This document shows, in pieces, positions 26,988 through 37,034 of a stretch of DNA of 64,000 bases. Within the stretch, counting starts at the first letter, position 1. Each line of letters opens with the position of its first letter. Made by a program: the position numbers and the translations under genes. The notes under the pieces are model-generated. The model was not told the DNA's origin. It saw only the letters and a program-made list of their open reading frames with translations, and did not search any database. Origin of the DNA: Oscillospiraceae bacterium (GTDB lineage: Bacteria > Bacillota > Clostridia > Oscillospirales > CAG-272); NCBI GenBank assembly GCA_015063625.1, contig SVTT01000003.1:62001-126000 (forward strand), in the 5' to 3' direction.

Positions 26988-27455
26988 TCAGAATTCAAAA
27001 ACCGTGGTCAGCTTTGCGATCCTGTCACGGGGAAAGCTTTGGAGCTCTCCCTCGACCGTCAGCAGAACAGCGCCGCTCTCATCTCTGCCCTCCAAGATCC
27101 CGCAAAAGCTTTTTTTGCCGTCAACGGGTGCAAAGAGGCGCAGCTCCACCGTTTCCCCGAGCGAGGCATCGATGTGTGCATCGGTACGAAGCTCGCGCTC
27201 GATCCCGGGCGAGCTGACCTCAAGGTCGTAGGCGGTATCGATGGGGTCTGCCTCGTCAAGAAGAGGATCAATGGCGCGGTGCATCCGTTCACAGTCCTCG
27301 ATGGTAACGCCCTCGTCGCTGTCAATGGTGACACGAAGAATACGGCGCGCACCCTCCTTGACAAACTCCACGTCCCACAGGATCAGTCCAAGCTCGCTTG
27401 CGGTAGGCTCGACCAGTGCACGGACGGCTTCCGCAATGTTCTTCACTCCTGCCAT
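26988..27455 (-). CDS. rimP: Ribosome maturation factor RimP
   Basis: Needed for 30S subunit maturation. 155 residues with the family blocks LGLILWDVEFV, the DCERMHRAIDPLLDE stretch and YDLEVSSPGIERELR. The start at 27455 has GAAAGGAGC 5 bases upstream. First gene of the rimP-nusA-ylxR-ylxQ-infB operon; the promoter and a leader hairpin lie upstream. Confidence 0.94.
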   Translation of the reverse strand: MAGVKNIAEAVRALVEPTASELGLILWDVEFVKEGARRILRVTIDSDEGVTIEDCERMHRAIDPLLDEADPIDTAYDLEVSSPGIERELRTDAHIDASLGETVELRLFAPVDGKKSFCGILEGRDESGAVLLTVEGELQSFPRDRIAKLTTVFEF

Positions 27456-27482
27456 GATTGCTCCTTTCTGATTCAAACAAGA

Positions 27483-27506
27483 GGAGCAGGTCCTGCAACC
27501 TGCTCC
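27483..27506 (-). other. Leader hairpin of the rimP operon
   Basis: 8-bp perfect stem (arms 27483-27490 and 27499-27506) in the 5' untranslated leader, ending 27 bases before the rimP start. There is no T tract. It may influence translation or serve as a regulatory structure; no known leader family was recognised. Confidence 0.45.
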
Positions 27507-27530
27507 ATCCCACATCTTCATACTGCAAGT

Positions 27531-27559
27531 AGTATACCATTCTTTTTCGCTTTTTGCAA
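27531..27559 (-). promoter_or_regulatory. Promoter of the rimP-nusA-infB operon
   Basis: TTGCAA (27554-27559), 17-base spacer, TATACT (27531-27536) on the minus strand, about 75 bases upstream of rimP. Confidence 0.72.
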
Positions 27560-27660
27560 TAGGAAATCAAAATTTTTTTATTTTTTTTGCAAAGTTCCGC
27601 TTTTGAAAGCATTTTTGAAGCTCTTTCCTTGCATTTTTCACAAATCCTTCATCTAAACTG

Positions 27661-27689
27661 TTTACAACCATCATAAACTATGTTATAAT
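27661..27689 (+). promoter_or_regulatory. Promoter of the DUF2232-gdpP operon
   Basis: TTTACA (27661-27666), 17-base spacer, TATAAT (27684-27689) with an extended TGT just before the -10. A second TATAAT follows at 27692-27697. The first gene starts about 42 bases downstream. Confidence 0.8.
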
Positions 27690-27730
27690 AATATAATAGC
27701 AAACTGTTTTAATCCTCGAAAGGAGCCGAC

Positions 27731-28906
27731 ATGAACCAAGGCGCACTCAACAAAAACGATATTCTCTGCTGGCGCGAGCTCACGGTCCTGCCCGACGGGG
27801 GCAAGCTTGCCGCCATCGGCGCGCTCAGCTTCTTCTCCTGCCTTGTGGTCCCGTTTTTGCAAAGCACGGGTGTCGCACTGCTTTATGCCCTCGCCTGTGT
27901 ATTTTTCCTTTATACGCTTACCCACTCGATCGGCAGCATCCTCGTGCCCGCCCTGCCCGTTTTCCTGATCTACTATTTCACCTCCAGCATTCCGCTGACG
28001 GTGGGCTTCATCGCCATTCTGATGGGGGGCATGTCGGGCGCCTTTGTCATCCTTTGCTGCCGCAAGCACAAAAAGGACTACCTTTGGATGCTCGGCGCGG
28101 CGGCTGCGCTGCTGCTTGTGCTTTTGATGAAGGGAGATCCGCTGAACGCTCTGCTCGTGCTGCTTCCTCTGCCCGGTGCGCTGGCTGCCGCCCTTCTGTT
28201 CTGGCGCTGCACGCCTCACACCCCCTCGCTCCTGGTGATCGCAGGTGTCGTGTCAGCCACGCTGGCAACGGCGCTGGTCGTCACGCTTGCCGCGACGGAC
28301 AACCTTACCGCAAATCCCCTCCTCCTGCTGGCAAACGGCATCTCGGATGCCGTGATCGCCACCATGACTGAGGCGCGCGCGCTTTATGCCGAGCTTGGCA
28401 TCAGCATTGCCATCTCGGATGCCGAGATCGCCGCCACCGCCGCCTCGATCGTCAATCTCCTCCCGGGACTTTTCCTCGCGATCTCGACCGTCACGGCATT
28501 CTTCATCTGGCGCCTTTTCATGCAGCAGCTGCTGTATACCGGTGTGCTTCCCCGTCTGCCCATGCGTCTGGCGGTGCTCACGGTCAGCCCACTTGCGGCG
28601 GCACTCTTCATTCTTTCCTATCTCGTCGGACTCTTCGCGGGAGGCTCCGCCTCCATGGCGGGCGCAGTTGCCGAAAACCTTGCCCTCGTGCTTGAGCCGG
28701 GACTGGCATTGGTGGGCATCTCGCACCTCTTTGGCAGAGGAAGACAGCGCGGATGTCTTTCCACGCTCATTCTGTTCGGTCTGATGTATCTGCTCTGGGT
28801 CAACCCCATGACGGCATTTGCTCTCGGCGCCTTCTTTGGCGCGATCAGCATTCTCTTTGCCCGTTTTCTTCCCCACTCCAACCAAGACAACAAAGGAGAT
28901 AAGTGA
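27731..28906 (+). CDS. YybS-like DUF2232 membrane protein
   Basis: 391-residue polytopic inner-membrane protein with about eight to ten hydrophobic segments and a short basic C terminus. The position directly before gdpP-rplI-dnaB is where yybS (DUF2232) lies in Bacillus, and composition and length fit. Function is unknown in the family. CGAAAGGAGC precedes the ATG. Its stop overlaps the gdpP start (TGATG). Confidence 0.85.
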   Translation: MNQGALNKNDILCWRELTVLPDGGKLAAIGALSFFSCLVVPFLQSTGVALLYALACVFFLYTLTHSIGSILVPALPVFLIYYFTSSIPLTVGFIAILMGGMSGAFVILCCRKHKKDYLWMLGAAAALLLVLLMKGDPLNALLVLLPLPGALAAALLFWRCTPHTPSLLVIAGVVSATLATALVVTLAATDNLTANPLLLLANGISDAVIATMTEARALYAELGISIAISDAEIAATAASIVNLLPGLFLAISTVTAFFIWRLFMQQLLYTGVLPRLPMRLAVLTVSPLAAALFILSYLVGLFAGGSASMAGAVAENLALVLEPGLALVGISHLFGRGRQRGCLSTLILFGLMYLLWVNPMTAFALGAFFGAISILFARFLPHSNQDNKGDK

Positions 28907-31092
28907 TGCAAAAACATTCCGAGCCAAGCTATCGCACAAGTGTCGCACTCCCCCTGCTGATCCTCTTTCTCTTAGGGCTGATCTTCTTCGGCACTTATAT
29001 TGCCGCAGGGCACTTCTCGGCGGCGCCTCTTCCCGTCAGCAGAGCGCTGATCTTTCTCGGTGCATACGCTGCCACAGCACTCGTATCCTGTCTGTTCTTC
29101 CTTTTAAAGGAGCGCAAGCAGAGAAACGAACAGATCCTTTCCGAAACACTGAACACCAAAATGCACAATATGTTCAAATACGCGGTCGGACTTCCCTATG
29201 CCATCGTGGACGAGCAGGGACGCGTGCGCGCCATGAACAGCGCCCTGCAAAAGCTGCTCGGCATTGACGATCCCTTTTACCGCGGCTCGGTTTCGGATTT
29301 CTGCGGCGGTGTTTCGCTGCAGGAGATCGTTCGTGCGGGTATCAAGGGAGAGGAGTCCCGCACCGAGGTGGGCCGCCTGACGATGGACGCCATCCTCGCC
29401 GCCACCGACGACACGCAAAAAAGCGCTGAGCCCGTGCTGCGCAACATGGAGGACGGCACCATTGTTTCTCTCTTTGAGGGGGGACGCTTCGTGGCGCGCG
29501 CCTATGCGGTAGAGCTCAACGAGCGCGTCAATTATCTCGTCACCTTTACCGACGCCTCCGAGCTACTCGATCTCAAGGAAAAAATGGACCGCGATATGCC
29601 CGCCGTCGCCTATATCGACGTTGACAACCTTGAGGAGCTGACCCAGTACACGCATGTCAACTACCGTGACGCCTCGCGTCAGGTCGACGATATTCTCATC
29701 CAGTGGGCAGCGAGCCTCAACGGCTATCTGCGCGAATACGAGCGTGACCGTTACGTTCTCTTCTTTGCACAGGAGAAGCTACGCCTTTGCGAGGAGGACC
29801 GCTTCAGCGCACTGCTTGACCGCATCAGGGACATCCGCCTTGGCGAATACGGCATCCCCGTCACGGTTTCGGTGGGCATCTCGCTTGCCGACACCTCGAT
29901 GGCAGAGCGCGCCAAGGAGGCAAGCTCGGCACTCGATATGGCATTGCAGCGCGGCGGTGACCAGGTTGCCGTGCGCCGCCGTGACGGTATTCGTTACTAC
30001 GGCGGTCAAACCAGACCCTTCCAGCGCCGCACCAAGGTGCAGTCCCGCGTGGTCGCAAGCTATCTGCTCACCAAGATCTCGGAGGCGGATAACCTCCTCA
30101 TTATGGGTCATCATAACCCCGACTTCGACTCGATCGGCTCCTGCGTAGGCATCGCGCAGTTCGGTCTTCTTGCAGGCGTCCCCACCAAGATCATCATGGA
30201 TCTTTCCAACTCCAACTACCGCATTGCGACCGAGCGCCTGTGCGCCTCGCGTACCTACAGCGAGATGTTCGTTTCGGCACACAAGGGGCTTGATCTGATC
30301 CGGTCGGGCACACTGCTCATCATCGTGGATGCCAACAACTTCAACATTCTCGAATCCAAGGAGGTCGCCGACAACGTCAGGCAGGTGTCGGGCAAGATCG
30401 CCATCATCGACCACCACCGACAGACCGGCGAATATCACTTTGAGCCTGTCGTCAACTACATCGACCCCAGTGCCTCCTCTGCCGCCGAGCTGGTGACCGA
30501 GATGCTGGAGCAGAGTGAAAACAGCTACAACGTGACCAGCGACACCCTGGTTTCGGACGAGGTAGCAAGCGTGATCCTTTCGGGCATCATGCTGGATACC
30601 AACGGCTTCACCCGTAACACGGGCAGCCGTACGCTGGATGCCGCCCGCTATCTTTACGGCAAGGGCGCCAATGCAGAGTACGTGCACACCTTCTTCAACC
30701 AGGACTACTCGGATTACGTCTGCGAGCGCAGCTTCTCAAGCTGCACACTGATGCACGGAAACACCGTGGGTCTTACCTGGAGTCAGGGCACGGGCAGAGG
30801 CCCGGAGGACAAGATCGCCGCGGCGAAGGAGGCGGAGCGCCTTCTCAACGTCAAGGGCGTTTCGGCATCCTTCGCCCTTGTGGTCGTCAACAACGTGGTG
30901 CACATCTCGGGTCGCTCGGACGGCTCGGTCAACGTGCAGCTGATCCTCGAAAAGCTCGGGGGCGGCGGCAGATATGACTCGGCGGGCGCAGCCCTCTCCG
31001 ACGTATCGCTTGACGCCACCATCAACGATCTGCGAGAGGCGATCGAGTCTTATTTTGAGGAATCCGAGGAAGGTCGCCGCAGTACGACCTGA
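28906..31092 (+). CDS. gdpP: Cyclic-di-AMP phosphodiesterase GdpP
   Basis: Membrane phosphodiesterase that hydrolyses c-di-AMP. 728 residues: two N-terminal membrane segments, a PAS-like domain (about 85-190), a degenerate GGDEF domain with AYIDVDNLEEL in place of the active diguanylate cyclase motif, then DHH and DHHA1 domains (about 390-715). Metal-binding motifs are intact: GHHNPDFDSIGS, IVDANN and IIDHHRQT. AAAGGAG lies 7 bases before the ATG at 28906, which overlaps the previous stop. Gene order gdpP-rplI-dnaB is conserved in Firmicutes. Confidence 0.95.
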   Translation: MQKHSEPSYRTSVALPLLILFLLGLIFFGTYIAAGHFSAAPLPVSRALIFLGAYAATALVSCLFFLLKERKQRNEQILSETLNTKMHNMFKYAVGLPYAIVDEQGRVRAMNSALQKLLGIDDPFYRGSVSDFCGGVSLQEIVRAGIKGEESRTEVGRLTMDAILAATDDTQKSAEPVLRNMEDGTIVSLFEGGRFVARAYAVELNERVNYLVTFTDASELLDLKEKMDRDMPAVAYIDVDNLEELTQYTHVNYRDASRQVDDILIQWAASLNGYLREYERDRYVLFFAQEKLRLCEEDRFSALLDRIRDIRLGEYGIPVTVSVGISLADTSMAERAKEASSALDMALQRGGDQVAVRRRDGIRYYGGQTRPFQRRTKVQSRVVASYLLTKISEADNLLIMGHHNPDFDSIGSCVGIAQFGLLAGVPTKIIMDLSNSNYRIATERLCASRTYSEMFVSAHKGLDLIRSGTLLIIVDANNFNILESKEVADNVRQVSGKIAIIDHHRQTGEYHFEPVVNYIDPSASSAAELVTEMLEQSENSYNVTSDTLVSDEVASVILSGIMLDTNGFTRNTGSRTLDAARYLYGKGANAEYVHTFFNQDYSDYVCERSFSSCTLMHGNTVGLTWSQGTGRGPEDKIAAAKEAERLLNVKGVSASFALVVVNNVVHISGRSDGSVNVQLILEKLGGGGRYDSAGAALSDVSLDATINDLREAIESYFEESEEGRRSTT

Positions 31093-31154
31093 TTCGGGTG
31101 AAAACCGATATCACTCACATCAGTCACATATTCTGTATTTGAAAGGATAGCATC

Positions 31155-31601
31155 ATGAAAGTCATTCTCACCGCCGACGTCAAGGGACAGGGCAAAAAGG
31201 ATCAGCTCGTGGAGGTCTCTGACGGTTACGCACGCAATTTTCTCTTCCCCCGCAAGCTCGCCATTCCCGCCAACAATCAGTCCATCAACGAGCTGAAGGG
31301 CAAGGAATCCGCAAAGCAGCACAAGATCGATACCGAGCGCGACACCGCAAGGAAGGCAGCCGCAAGGCTGGAGAGCATTTCGCTGACCTTTAAGGTCGGC
31401 GCGGGTGCCGACGGGCATCTCTACGGCTCGGTGACCGCCAAGGATATTGCCGAGCGTCTCCAGAAGGAGCACGGCATCACGGTCGACAAGCGCAAGATCT
31501 CCCCCTCCGATCCCATCAAGGCGTACGGCACCTACGAGCTGGACGTTCGCCTTTATACCGACGTCACGGGCAAGATCCGCCTGACCGTCACCGAGCCGTA
31601 A
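31155..31601 (+). CDS. rplI: 50S ribosomal protein L9
   Basis: 148 residues, normal length. The N-terminal domain carries the signature VSDGYARNFLFPRKLAIPA, followed by the long connecting helix and a C-terminal domain ending LTVTEP. GAAAGGA precedes the ATG. It sits between gdpP and dnaB, as in Bacillus. Confidence 0.97.
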   Translation: MKVILTADVKGQGKKDQLVEVSDGYARNFLFPRKLAIPANNQSINELKGKESAKQHKIDTERDTARKAAARLESISLTFKVGAGADGHLYGSVTAKDIAERLQKEHGITVDKRKISPSDPIKAYGTYELDVRLYTDVTGKIRLTVTEP

Positions 31602-31614
31602 GGAGTCAACTTCT

Positions 31615-32976
31615 ATGGACGACATCATGAGAACCGACGGGGATCTTGTGCGCAAAATGCCCTGCTCTCTCGCCTCCGAGAGGGCGCTGCTCGGCTCGAT
31701 CCTCATCGATCCCGCCTCGATCACCGATATTCTTTCCACCGTGGGCGCGGATGATTTTTACATTGCCGAGCACAAGCAGATCTTTCTTGCAATGCGAGAG
31801 CTGTTTGACGCCAGCCAGGAGATCGATCCCGTCACCCTGATCGACACACTGGTCCACAAGGGCGTCTACGAAAAGGCGGGTGGCGAGGATTACGTACGCT
31901 CCCTGCTGGAGGCAACGCCCAGCGCCATGAACATCGCCGACTACGCCCGCATCGTCAAGGAGGAGAGCACCCGTCGCCGCATCATTGCGGCATGCAGTGA
32001 GATCTCGGATATGACCTATGGCGAGCAAGAGGGCGTTTCGCATATTTTAGACTACGCCCAGAGCCAATTTACCGAGATCGCGCAGGGGCGCGATTCGCGC
32101 AGCTTCCGCCATATCCGTGACGTGCTGCGCAACTTTCTTGACAACCTGCACCGTCTTTCCGCCGACAAGGATGCCGCCTCGGGCACCCCGACCGGCTTTT
32201 CGGGCGTTGACCGCCTTCTGGTCGGCATGGGCGAGGCAGACCTCGTGCTGATCGGCGCGCGTCCCGGCATGGGTAAAACCTCCTTTGCCATGAACATTGC
32301 CACCAACGTCGCCATGTCCACCGGAAAAAAGGTTTGTATCTTCTCGCTGGAAATGTCGGGCGAGCAGCTGGTTTCCCGTATGATCGCCAGCGAAGCACTG
32401 GTGGACAGCTACAGCCTGCGCTCGGGTCAGATCAACGACGATGACTGGAAAAAGATCGCCGATGCCGCCATGCGCCTGTCGAACACCGATCTTCTCATCG
32501 ACGACACATCGGGCATCACCGTCACCTCCATGAAGGCAAAGCTTCGCCGTGTGGAGAACCTCGGGCTCGTGGTCATCGACTACCTGCAGCTGATGGAAAG
32601 CGAGCGTCGCTCGGACAACCGCGCCCTTGAGGTAGGCGATATCTCCAGAGGACTGAAGCTGATGGCAAAGGAGCTCCGCGTTCCCGTGATCTGCTGTGCT
32701 CAGCTCTCGCGCGGACCCGAAAGCAGAACCGACAAGCGTCCGCAGCTCTCCGATCTGCGCGATTCGGGCGCCATCGAGCAGGATGCCGACGTGGTCATGT
32801 TCCTTTACCGTGATGAGTATTATAAGACAGACCGCGATCCCAACCAGAAGGAGGGCAACGTGGCAGAGGTCATCATTCAGAAGAACCGCCACGGCTCGAC
32901 CGGAAACGTCAAAATGGGCTGGATCGGAACCTATACCAAGTTCCGCACCATCGACAACGAGCACGAAGAGCCGTGA
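31615..32976 (+). CDS. dnaB: Replicative DNA helicase
   Basis: Hexameric replication-fork helicase (DnaC in Bacillus naming). 453 residues with an N-terminal DnaB helical domain (SLASERALLGSIL) and the RecA-like motor: Walker A ARPGMGKTSFAMN, Walker B LVVIDYLQLM, and SDLRDSGAIEQDAD. AAGGAG lies 10 bases before the ATG. Its stop overlaps the tilS start in a TGATG junction. Confidence 0.97.
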   Translation: MDDIMRTDGDLVRKMPCSLASERALLGSILIDPASITDILSTVGADDFYIAEHKQIFLAMRELFDASQEIDPVTLIDTLVHKGVYEKAGGEDYVRSLLEATPSAMNIADYARIVKEESTRRRIIAACSEISDMTYGEQEGVSHILDYAQSQFTEIAQGRDSRSFRHIRDVLRNFLDNLHRLSADKDAASGTPTGFSGVDRLLVGMGEADLVLIGARPGMGKTSFAMNIATNVAMSTGKKVCIFSLEMSGEQLVSRMIASEALVDSYSLRSGQINDDDWKKIADAAMRLSNTDLLIDDTSGITVTSMKAKLRRVENLGLVVIDYLQLMESERRSDNRALEVGDISRGLKLMAKELRVPVICCAQLSRGPESRTDKRPQLSDLRDSGAIEQDADVVMFLYRDEYYKTDRDPNQKEGNVAEVIIQKNRHGSTGNVKMGWIGTYTKFRTIDNEHEEP

Positions 32977-34325
32977 TGAGCACCAACAAAAAAAACCAAC
33001 TCGCAGGCTTCAAGGACCCCTGGCGTCTGGCATCCCTCCCCGAGGGAGCCCCACTTGCCGTCGCGCTCTCGGGCGGCGCCGACTCGGTCGCTCTGCTCTC
33101 GCTGCTGTGTGAGCATGAGGGCGTGCACGCCGTGCACGTGCACCACGGCATCCGCGGCGAGGAGGCAGATCGCGACGCGCACTTTTGCGCCGCACTCGCA
33201 AAAAAGCTGGGCGTGCCCTTTTCCCTGCTTCGGGTGAACGTCCCACAGCATGCCAAGGAAACGGGAGAGAGCCTTGAAACCGCCGCGCGCAACGCGCGCT
33301 ACGCCGCGCTTGCCGCCTGGATGAGGCGAGAGGGCATCTCCCTGCTCGCCACCGCCCATCACGCCGACGACCAGCTCGAAACCATGCTTCAGCATCTTCT
33401 GCGCGGAAGCGGCACGAGAGGGCTTTGCGGGATCCCCGCAGCACGCCCCATGGGCGAGGGGCTTTGGGTCGTCCGCCCCCTGCTTTCGGTATCAAAGGAG
33501 GCACTGCTTGCTCTTCTGGCAGAGCGCGGACTCTCCTACGTGACAGACAGCACGAACGGCGAGCCCTGCTGTGAGCGCAACCGATTGCGATTGCAGATCA
33601 TTCCTCTTCTGAAGGAATTAAGACCCACCGCGCCCCTCGACGCCGCACACTGTGCCGAGCGATTGGCACAGGATGAAGCATATCTTGACGGCATCGCCTC
33701 GGATTTTTTGCGGCAAGAGGGCAGAGAGCCCTCGGTTGCGGCACTGCGCGAGCTTGCCGATCCGATCCTTGTCAGAGTCCTGCGTCGCCTGATGCCGAGC
33801 CCTCCCACGGCAAGGCACATTGATCTCATCCGCCGACTGCTTGACACCGAAAGGCGCCATGCTGACCTGTCGGTCCCACCGCATACGGTGGTCAGCGTGG
33901 AGTCGGGCAGACTGCGCATCCGCGAAAAGTCCCCCTCCTTGGGGCAGCCCTTCCTTCTTCCCGTTCGCCCGGGTGAGAACCGCATTCCGCAAACCGGCGC
34001 ACTGGTGATCCTCGGGGCATGTCCGGAGGAGCTGCATGCCGCCGCAGCGCATACCTATCGCTATACCACACGCATCGATCTGAATACCGCAGAGATCAAC
34101 GGAGCACTCATGCTGCGTCCGCGCCGTCCGGGCGATGTGATCCTCTCACACGGTATGCATAAGGCGGTCCGCCGCCTCGCGGGGACGCTGGAGCTCCCCC
34201 CTCGGGTACGGGCAGAAATGCCCCTGCTCGTTGACGACAGGGGTGTACTGGCAGTGCCCTTTGGCGCTCTGCGCGACGGCGCGGGCACGGACACGGATAC
34301 CCACGTGACCTTTTACTTCAACTGA
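32976..34325 (+). CDS. tilS: tRNA(Ile)-lysidine synthase
   Basis: Converts C34 of the tRNA(Ile) CAU anticodon to lysidine. 449 residues with the ATP-pyrophosphatase loop ALSGGADSVALLSLL at the N terminus, a HHGIRGEEADRD block and a C-terminal TilS domain. The ATG at 32976 overlaps the dnaB stop; an in-frame GTG one codon earlier is possible. tilS-hpt-ftsH is a conserved Firmicutes order. Confidence 0.94.
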   Translation: MSTNKKNQLAGFKDPWRLASLPEGAPLAVALSGGADSVALLSLLCEHEGVHAVHVHHGIRGEEADRDAHFCAALAKKLGVPFSLLRVNVPQHAKETGESLETAARNARYAALAAWMRREGISLLATAHHADDQLETMLQHLLRGSGTRGLCGIPAARPMGEGLWVVRPLLSVSKEALLALLAERGLSYVTDSTNGEPCCERNRLRLQIIPLLKELRPTAPLDAAHCAERLAQDEAYLDGIASDFLRQEGREPSVAALRELADPILVRVLRRLMPSPPTARHIDLIRRLLDTERRHADLSVPPHTVVSVESGRLRIREKSPSLGQPFLLPVRPGENRIPQTGALVILGACPEELHAAAAHTYRYTTRIDLNTAEINGALMLRPRRPGDVILSHGMHKAVRRLAGTLELPPRVRAEMPLLVDDRGVLAVPFGALRDGAGTDTDTHVTFYFN

Positions 34326-34353
34326 TGTTTAAAAAGAAAGGCTTTTGTGTAGG

Positions 34354-34905
34354 ATGAATAAGGATATCGAAAGCATTCTCGTCAACGAATCCGAGCTGGA
34401 TGCGCTGACCGAGCGACTCGCCGCCAGAATCGACGAGGATTACAGAGATACGGGCAGGCCGCTTGTGATGGTCTGCATCCTCAAAGGCTCTGTGATGTTT
34501 TACGTCGACCTGATCAAAAAGATCAGGCGACCCGTGGAGATGGAATTTATGAAGGTTTCCTCCTACGGCGCGGGAACGGCAAGCTCAGGCTGTATCAATC
34601 TGCACCTGGATCTGAAGCGTACCGATTACCCCTCGCTTGACGTCATTCTCGTGGAGGACATCGTGGACAGCGGAAGAACGCTCTCCATGCTGACCGCGCT
34701 CTTCAGGGAGCGCAAGGTACACAGCATCGCCACCTGCACGATGCTTGATAAGCCCTCCCGCCGCGAGGTGGACTTTGCCCCCGACTATGCAGGACTTTCC
34801 ATTCCCGACAAATTCGTGGTGGGCTATGGACTTGATTACAATGAATATTATCGGGACCTGCCCTACGTGGGCATTCTGAAGCCCGAGGTATATACCAATC
34901 ACTAA
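34354..34905 (+). CDS. hpt: Hypoxanthine phosphoribosyltransferase
   Basis: Purine salvage enzyme making IMP/GMP from hypoxanthine/guanine and PRPP. 183 residues with the PRPP-binding motif VILVEDIVDSGRTL near residue 95 and the flexible-loop Ser-Tyr (VSSYG). The ATG giving MNKDIES is chosen; a TTG three codons upstream is an alternative, and the ribosome site AAAGG is 12 bases from the ATG. It lies between tilS and ftsH as in most Firmicutes. Confidence 0.94.
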   Translation: MNKDIESILVNESELDALTERLAARIDEDYRDTGRPLVMVCILKGSVMFYVDLIKKIRRPVEMEFMKVSSYGAGTASSGCINLHLDLKRTDYPSLDVILVEDIVDSGRTLSMLTALFRERKVHSIATCTMLDKPSRREVDFAPDYAGLSIPDKFVVGYGLDYNEYYRDLPYVGILKPEVYTNH

Positions 34906-34919
34906 TCCCCGGAGGAAGC

Positions 34920-36980
34920 ATGAAAAACCATATCAAAAGCATCATTTTTTACGTGTTGCTCATTGCGCTGATCATCGGCGCGGTCGCAACCATCTACCGC
35001 AGCACCGAAAAGGAAAAGATCGTTCTCGGTGACGTCGTGACCTATTTTGAGCAGGACCGCGTCGTATCCTTCGTCATCGACAAAAATTACAATATCACCA
35101 TGTCGGTCATCAGGACTGACGAGGGGGGCGGACTCGTGCAAAACGCCGACGGCACCTGGAGCACGGAGGAGATCTCCTACCGCCTGCGCTCGGTGCAGAC
35201 CTTTGAGGACTATTGCAACGACTACGTCAAGAGCAACAGCAACCTCAGATCCTTTGATATCGAGCCCGAGGCATCCTACCCCTGGTGGATCAGCCTTCTT
35301 CCCTCGCTGATCGTCATCATCCTTCTGGTCGCGCTCTGGTTCTTTATGATGAACTCCGCGGGCGGTCACGGCTCCAAGATCAACAGCTTCGGCAAGGCGC
35401 GTGCCAAGACGGCAAGCGACACCAAGGAAAAGACCACCTTTGCCGACGTGGCAGGCTCCAACGAGGAAAAGCAGGAGCTTGAGGAGATCGTAGAATTCCT
35501 CAAGGATCCCCATAAATTCACAAGGCTCGGTGCCAAGATCCCCCACGGCGTACTGCTGGTGGGCCCTCCCGGCACGGGTAAGACACTGCTTGCCAAGGCG
35601 GTTGCCGGCGAGGCGGGTGTTCCCTTCTATTCGCTCTCCGGCTCTGATTTCGTTGAGCTTTACGTCGGTGTGGGCGCTTCCCGTGTGCGCGATCTGTTTG
35701 AGACCGCAAGAAAGACCCCTGCCAGCATCATCTTCATCGACGAGATCGATGCCGTGGGCAGACACCGCGGCGCGGGTCTTGGCGGCGGTCACGACGAGCG
35801 CGAGCAGACCCTCAACCAGCTGCTGGTGGAAATGGACGGCTTCGGCTCTCACGACGGCATCATCGTCATGGCGGCAACCAACCGCCCCGACATTCTTGAC
35901 CCCGCATTGCTCCGCCCCGGTCGCTTTGACCGTCAGATCACGGTCGATGCCCCCGACATCAAGGAGCGCGAGGCGATCCTTGGCGTTCACGCCAGGAACA
36001 AGCCTCTCGAGGATGCCGTCAGTCTTGAAACCGTTGCCAAAAAGACCGCCGGCTTCACGGGTGCCGATCTTGCCAATCTGCTGAATGAGGCGGCACTGCT
36101 GGCAGCACGCCGCAACAAGAGCCTGATCGGTATGGACGATATCGACGATGCCTTTATCCGCGTGATCGCAGGCCCCAAGAAAAAATCCCGCGTGATGAGC
36201 GATCGTGAGCGCAGAAACACCGCCTTCCACGAGGCGGGCCACGCCATCGTGGCACAGCTTCTCCCCTATCTTGACAACGTCCACCAGATCTCCATCATTC
36301 CCTCGGGCAGAGCGCTCGGCTACACCATGAGCCTGCCTGCCGAGGACAAATACAGCGTTTACAAGCAGGAGCTGAAGGAGCGCATCGCTGAGCTGCTGGC
36401 AGGTCGCGTTGCAGAGTCGCTGGTGTTCGGCGACATCTCGGGCGGCGCCTCCAACGACATCGAGCGTGCCACCAACATTGCCCGCAAGATGGTGACTCAG
36501 CTCGGCATGTCCGACAAGCTCGGCCCCATCAAGTACGGCACGGCTGACAGTGAGGTCTTCCTCGGTCGTGATTTCTCCAGCGGCACCGACTATTCGCCTG
36601 CCGTTGCCGCCGTGATCGACGAGGAGATCAAGGCACTGATCGACGAGGGCTACGCCACCGCCGAGCGTCTGCTCCGCGAAAACCGCGGGAAGCTTGACTT
36701 TGTGGCAGAATTCCTGCTGAAGCACGAGATCATGGACGGCGACCAGTTTGCCGCTGCCATGGAGGAAGGTGCTACCATGGAAACGCTTGAGGCAATTGCC
36801 GCCGACAAGAAGCGCCGCAGCGAGGAGGAAAACGCAGAGCGCGAGCGCCGTAACCGCGAGGCTGCTGCGGCTACCGAGGCGGCTGATGCATCCCCCGAGC
36901 TTCCCGATTTCAAGGACCCCACCGAGAACGATCGGAAAAACGAAGTGGCTGACAACGACCGCGACGAGTCCGACCGCTGA
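34920..36980 (+). CDS. ftsH: ATP-dependent zinc metalloprotease FtsH
   Basis: Membrane-anchored AAA+ protease for quality control of membrane and regulatory proteins. 686 residues: TM1 (about 7-25), an extracytoplasmic domain, TM2 (about 122-143), AAA domain with Walker A G215-T222, Walker B FIDEID and the second region of homology [17 protein letters not shown], then the protease domain with HEAGH at residues 437-441. The C-terminal ~60 residues are charged and low-complexity. GGAGG precedes the ATG. Confidence 0.97.
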   Translation: MKNHIKSIIFYVLLIALIIGAVATIYRSTEKEKIVLGDVVTYFEQDRVVSFVIDKNYNITMSVIRTDEGGGLVQNADGTWSTEEISYRLRSVQTFEDYCNDYVKSNSNLRSFDIEPEASYPWWISLLPSLIVIILLVALWFFMMNSAGGHGSKINSFGKARAKTASDTKEKTTFADVAGSNEEKQELEEIVEFLKDPHKFTRLGAKIPHGVLLVGPPGTGKTLLAKAVAGEAGVPFYSLSGSDFVELYVGVGASRVRDLFETARKTPASIIFIDEIDAVGRHRGAGLGGGHDEREQTLNQLLVEMDGFGSHDGIIVMAATNRPDILDPALLRPGRFDRQITVDAPDIKEREAILGVHARNKPLEDAVSLETVAKKTAGFTGADLANLLNEAALLAARRNKSLIGMDDIDDAFIRVIAGPKKKSRVMSDRERRNTAFHEAGHAIVAQLLPYLDNVHQISIIPSGRALGYTMSLPAEDKYSVYKQELKERIAELLAGRVAESLVFGDISGGASNDIERATNIARKMVTQLGMSDKLGPIKYGTADSEVFLGRDFSSGTDYSPAVAAVIDEEIKALIDEGYATAERLLRENRGKLDFVAEFLLKHEIMDGDQFAAAMEEGATMETLEAIAADKKRRSEEENAERERRNREAAAATEAADASPELPDFKDPTENDRKNEVADNDRDESDR

Positions 36981-37034
36981 CCGCCTTTGCAGGGCGGCGC
37001 GGCAGCGCGTCGCCCATCAAAAGAAAGGATACCT

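Noticed and set aside
34902..36725. 607-codon open frame opposite ftsH
   Set aside because: FtsH on the plus strand has all AAA+ and protease motifs; the antisense frame has none.
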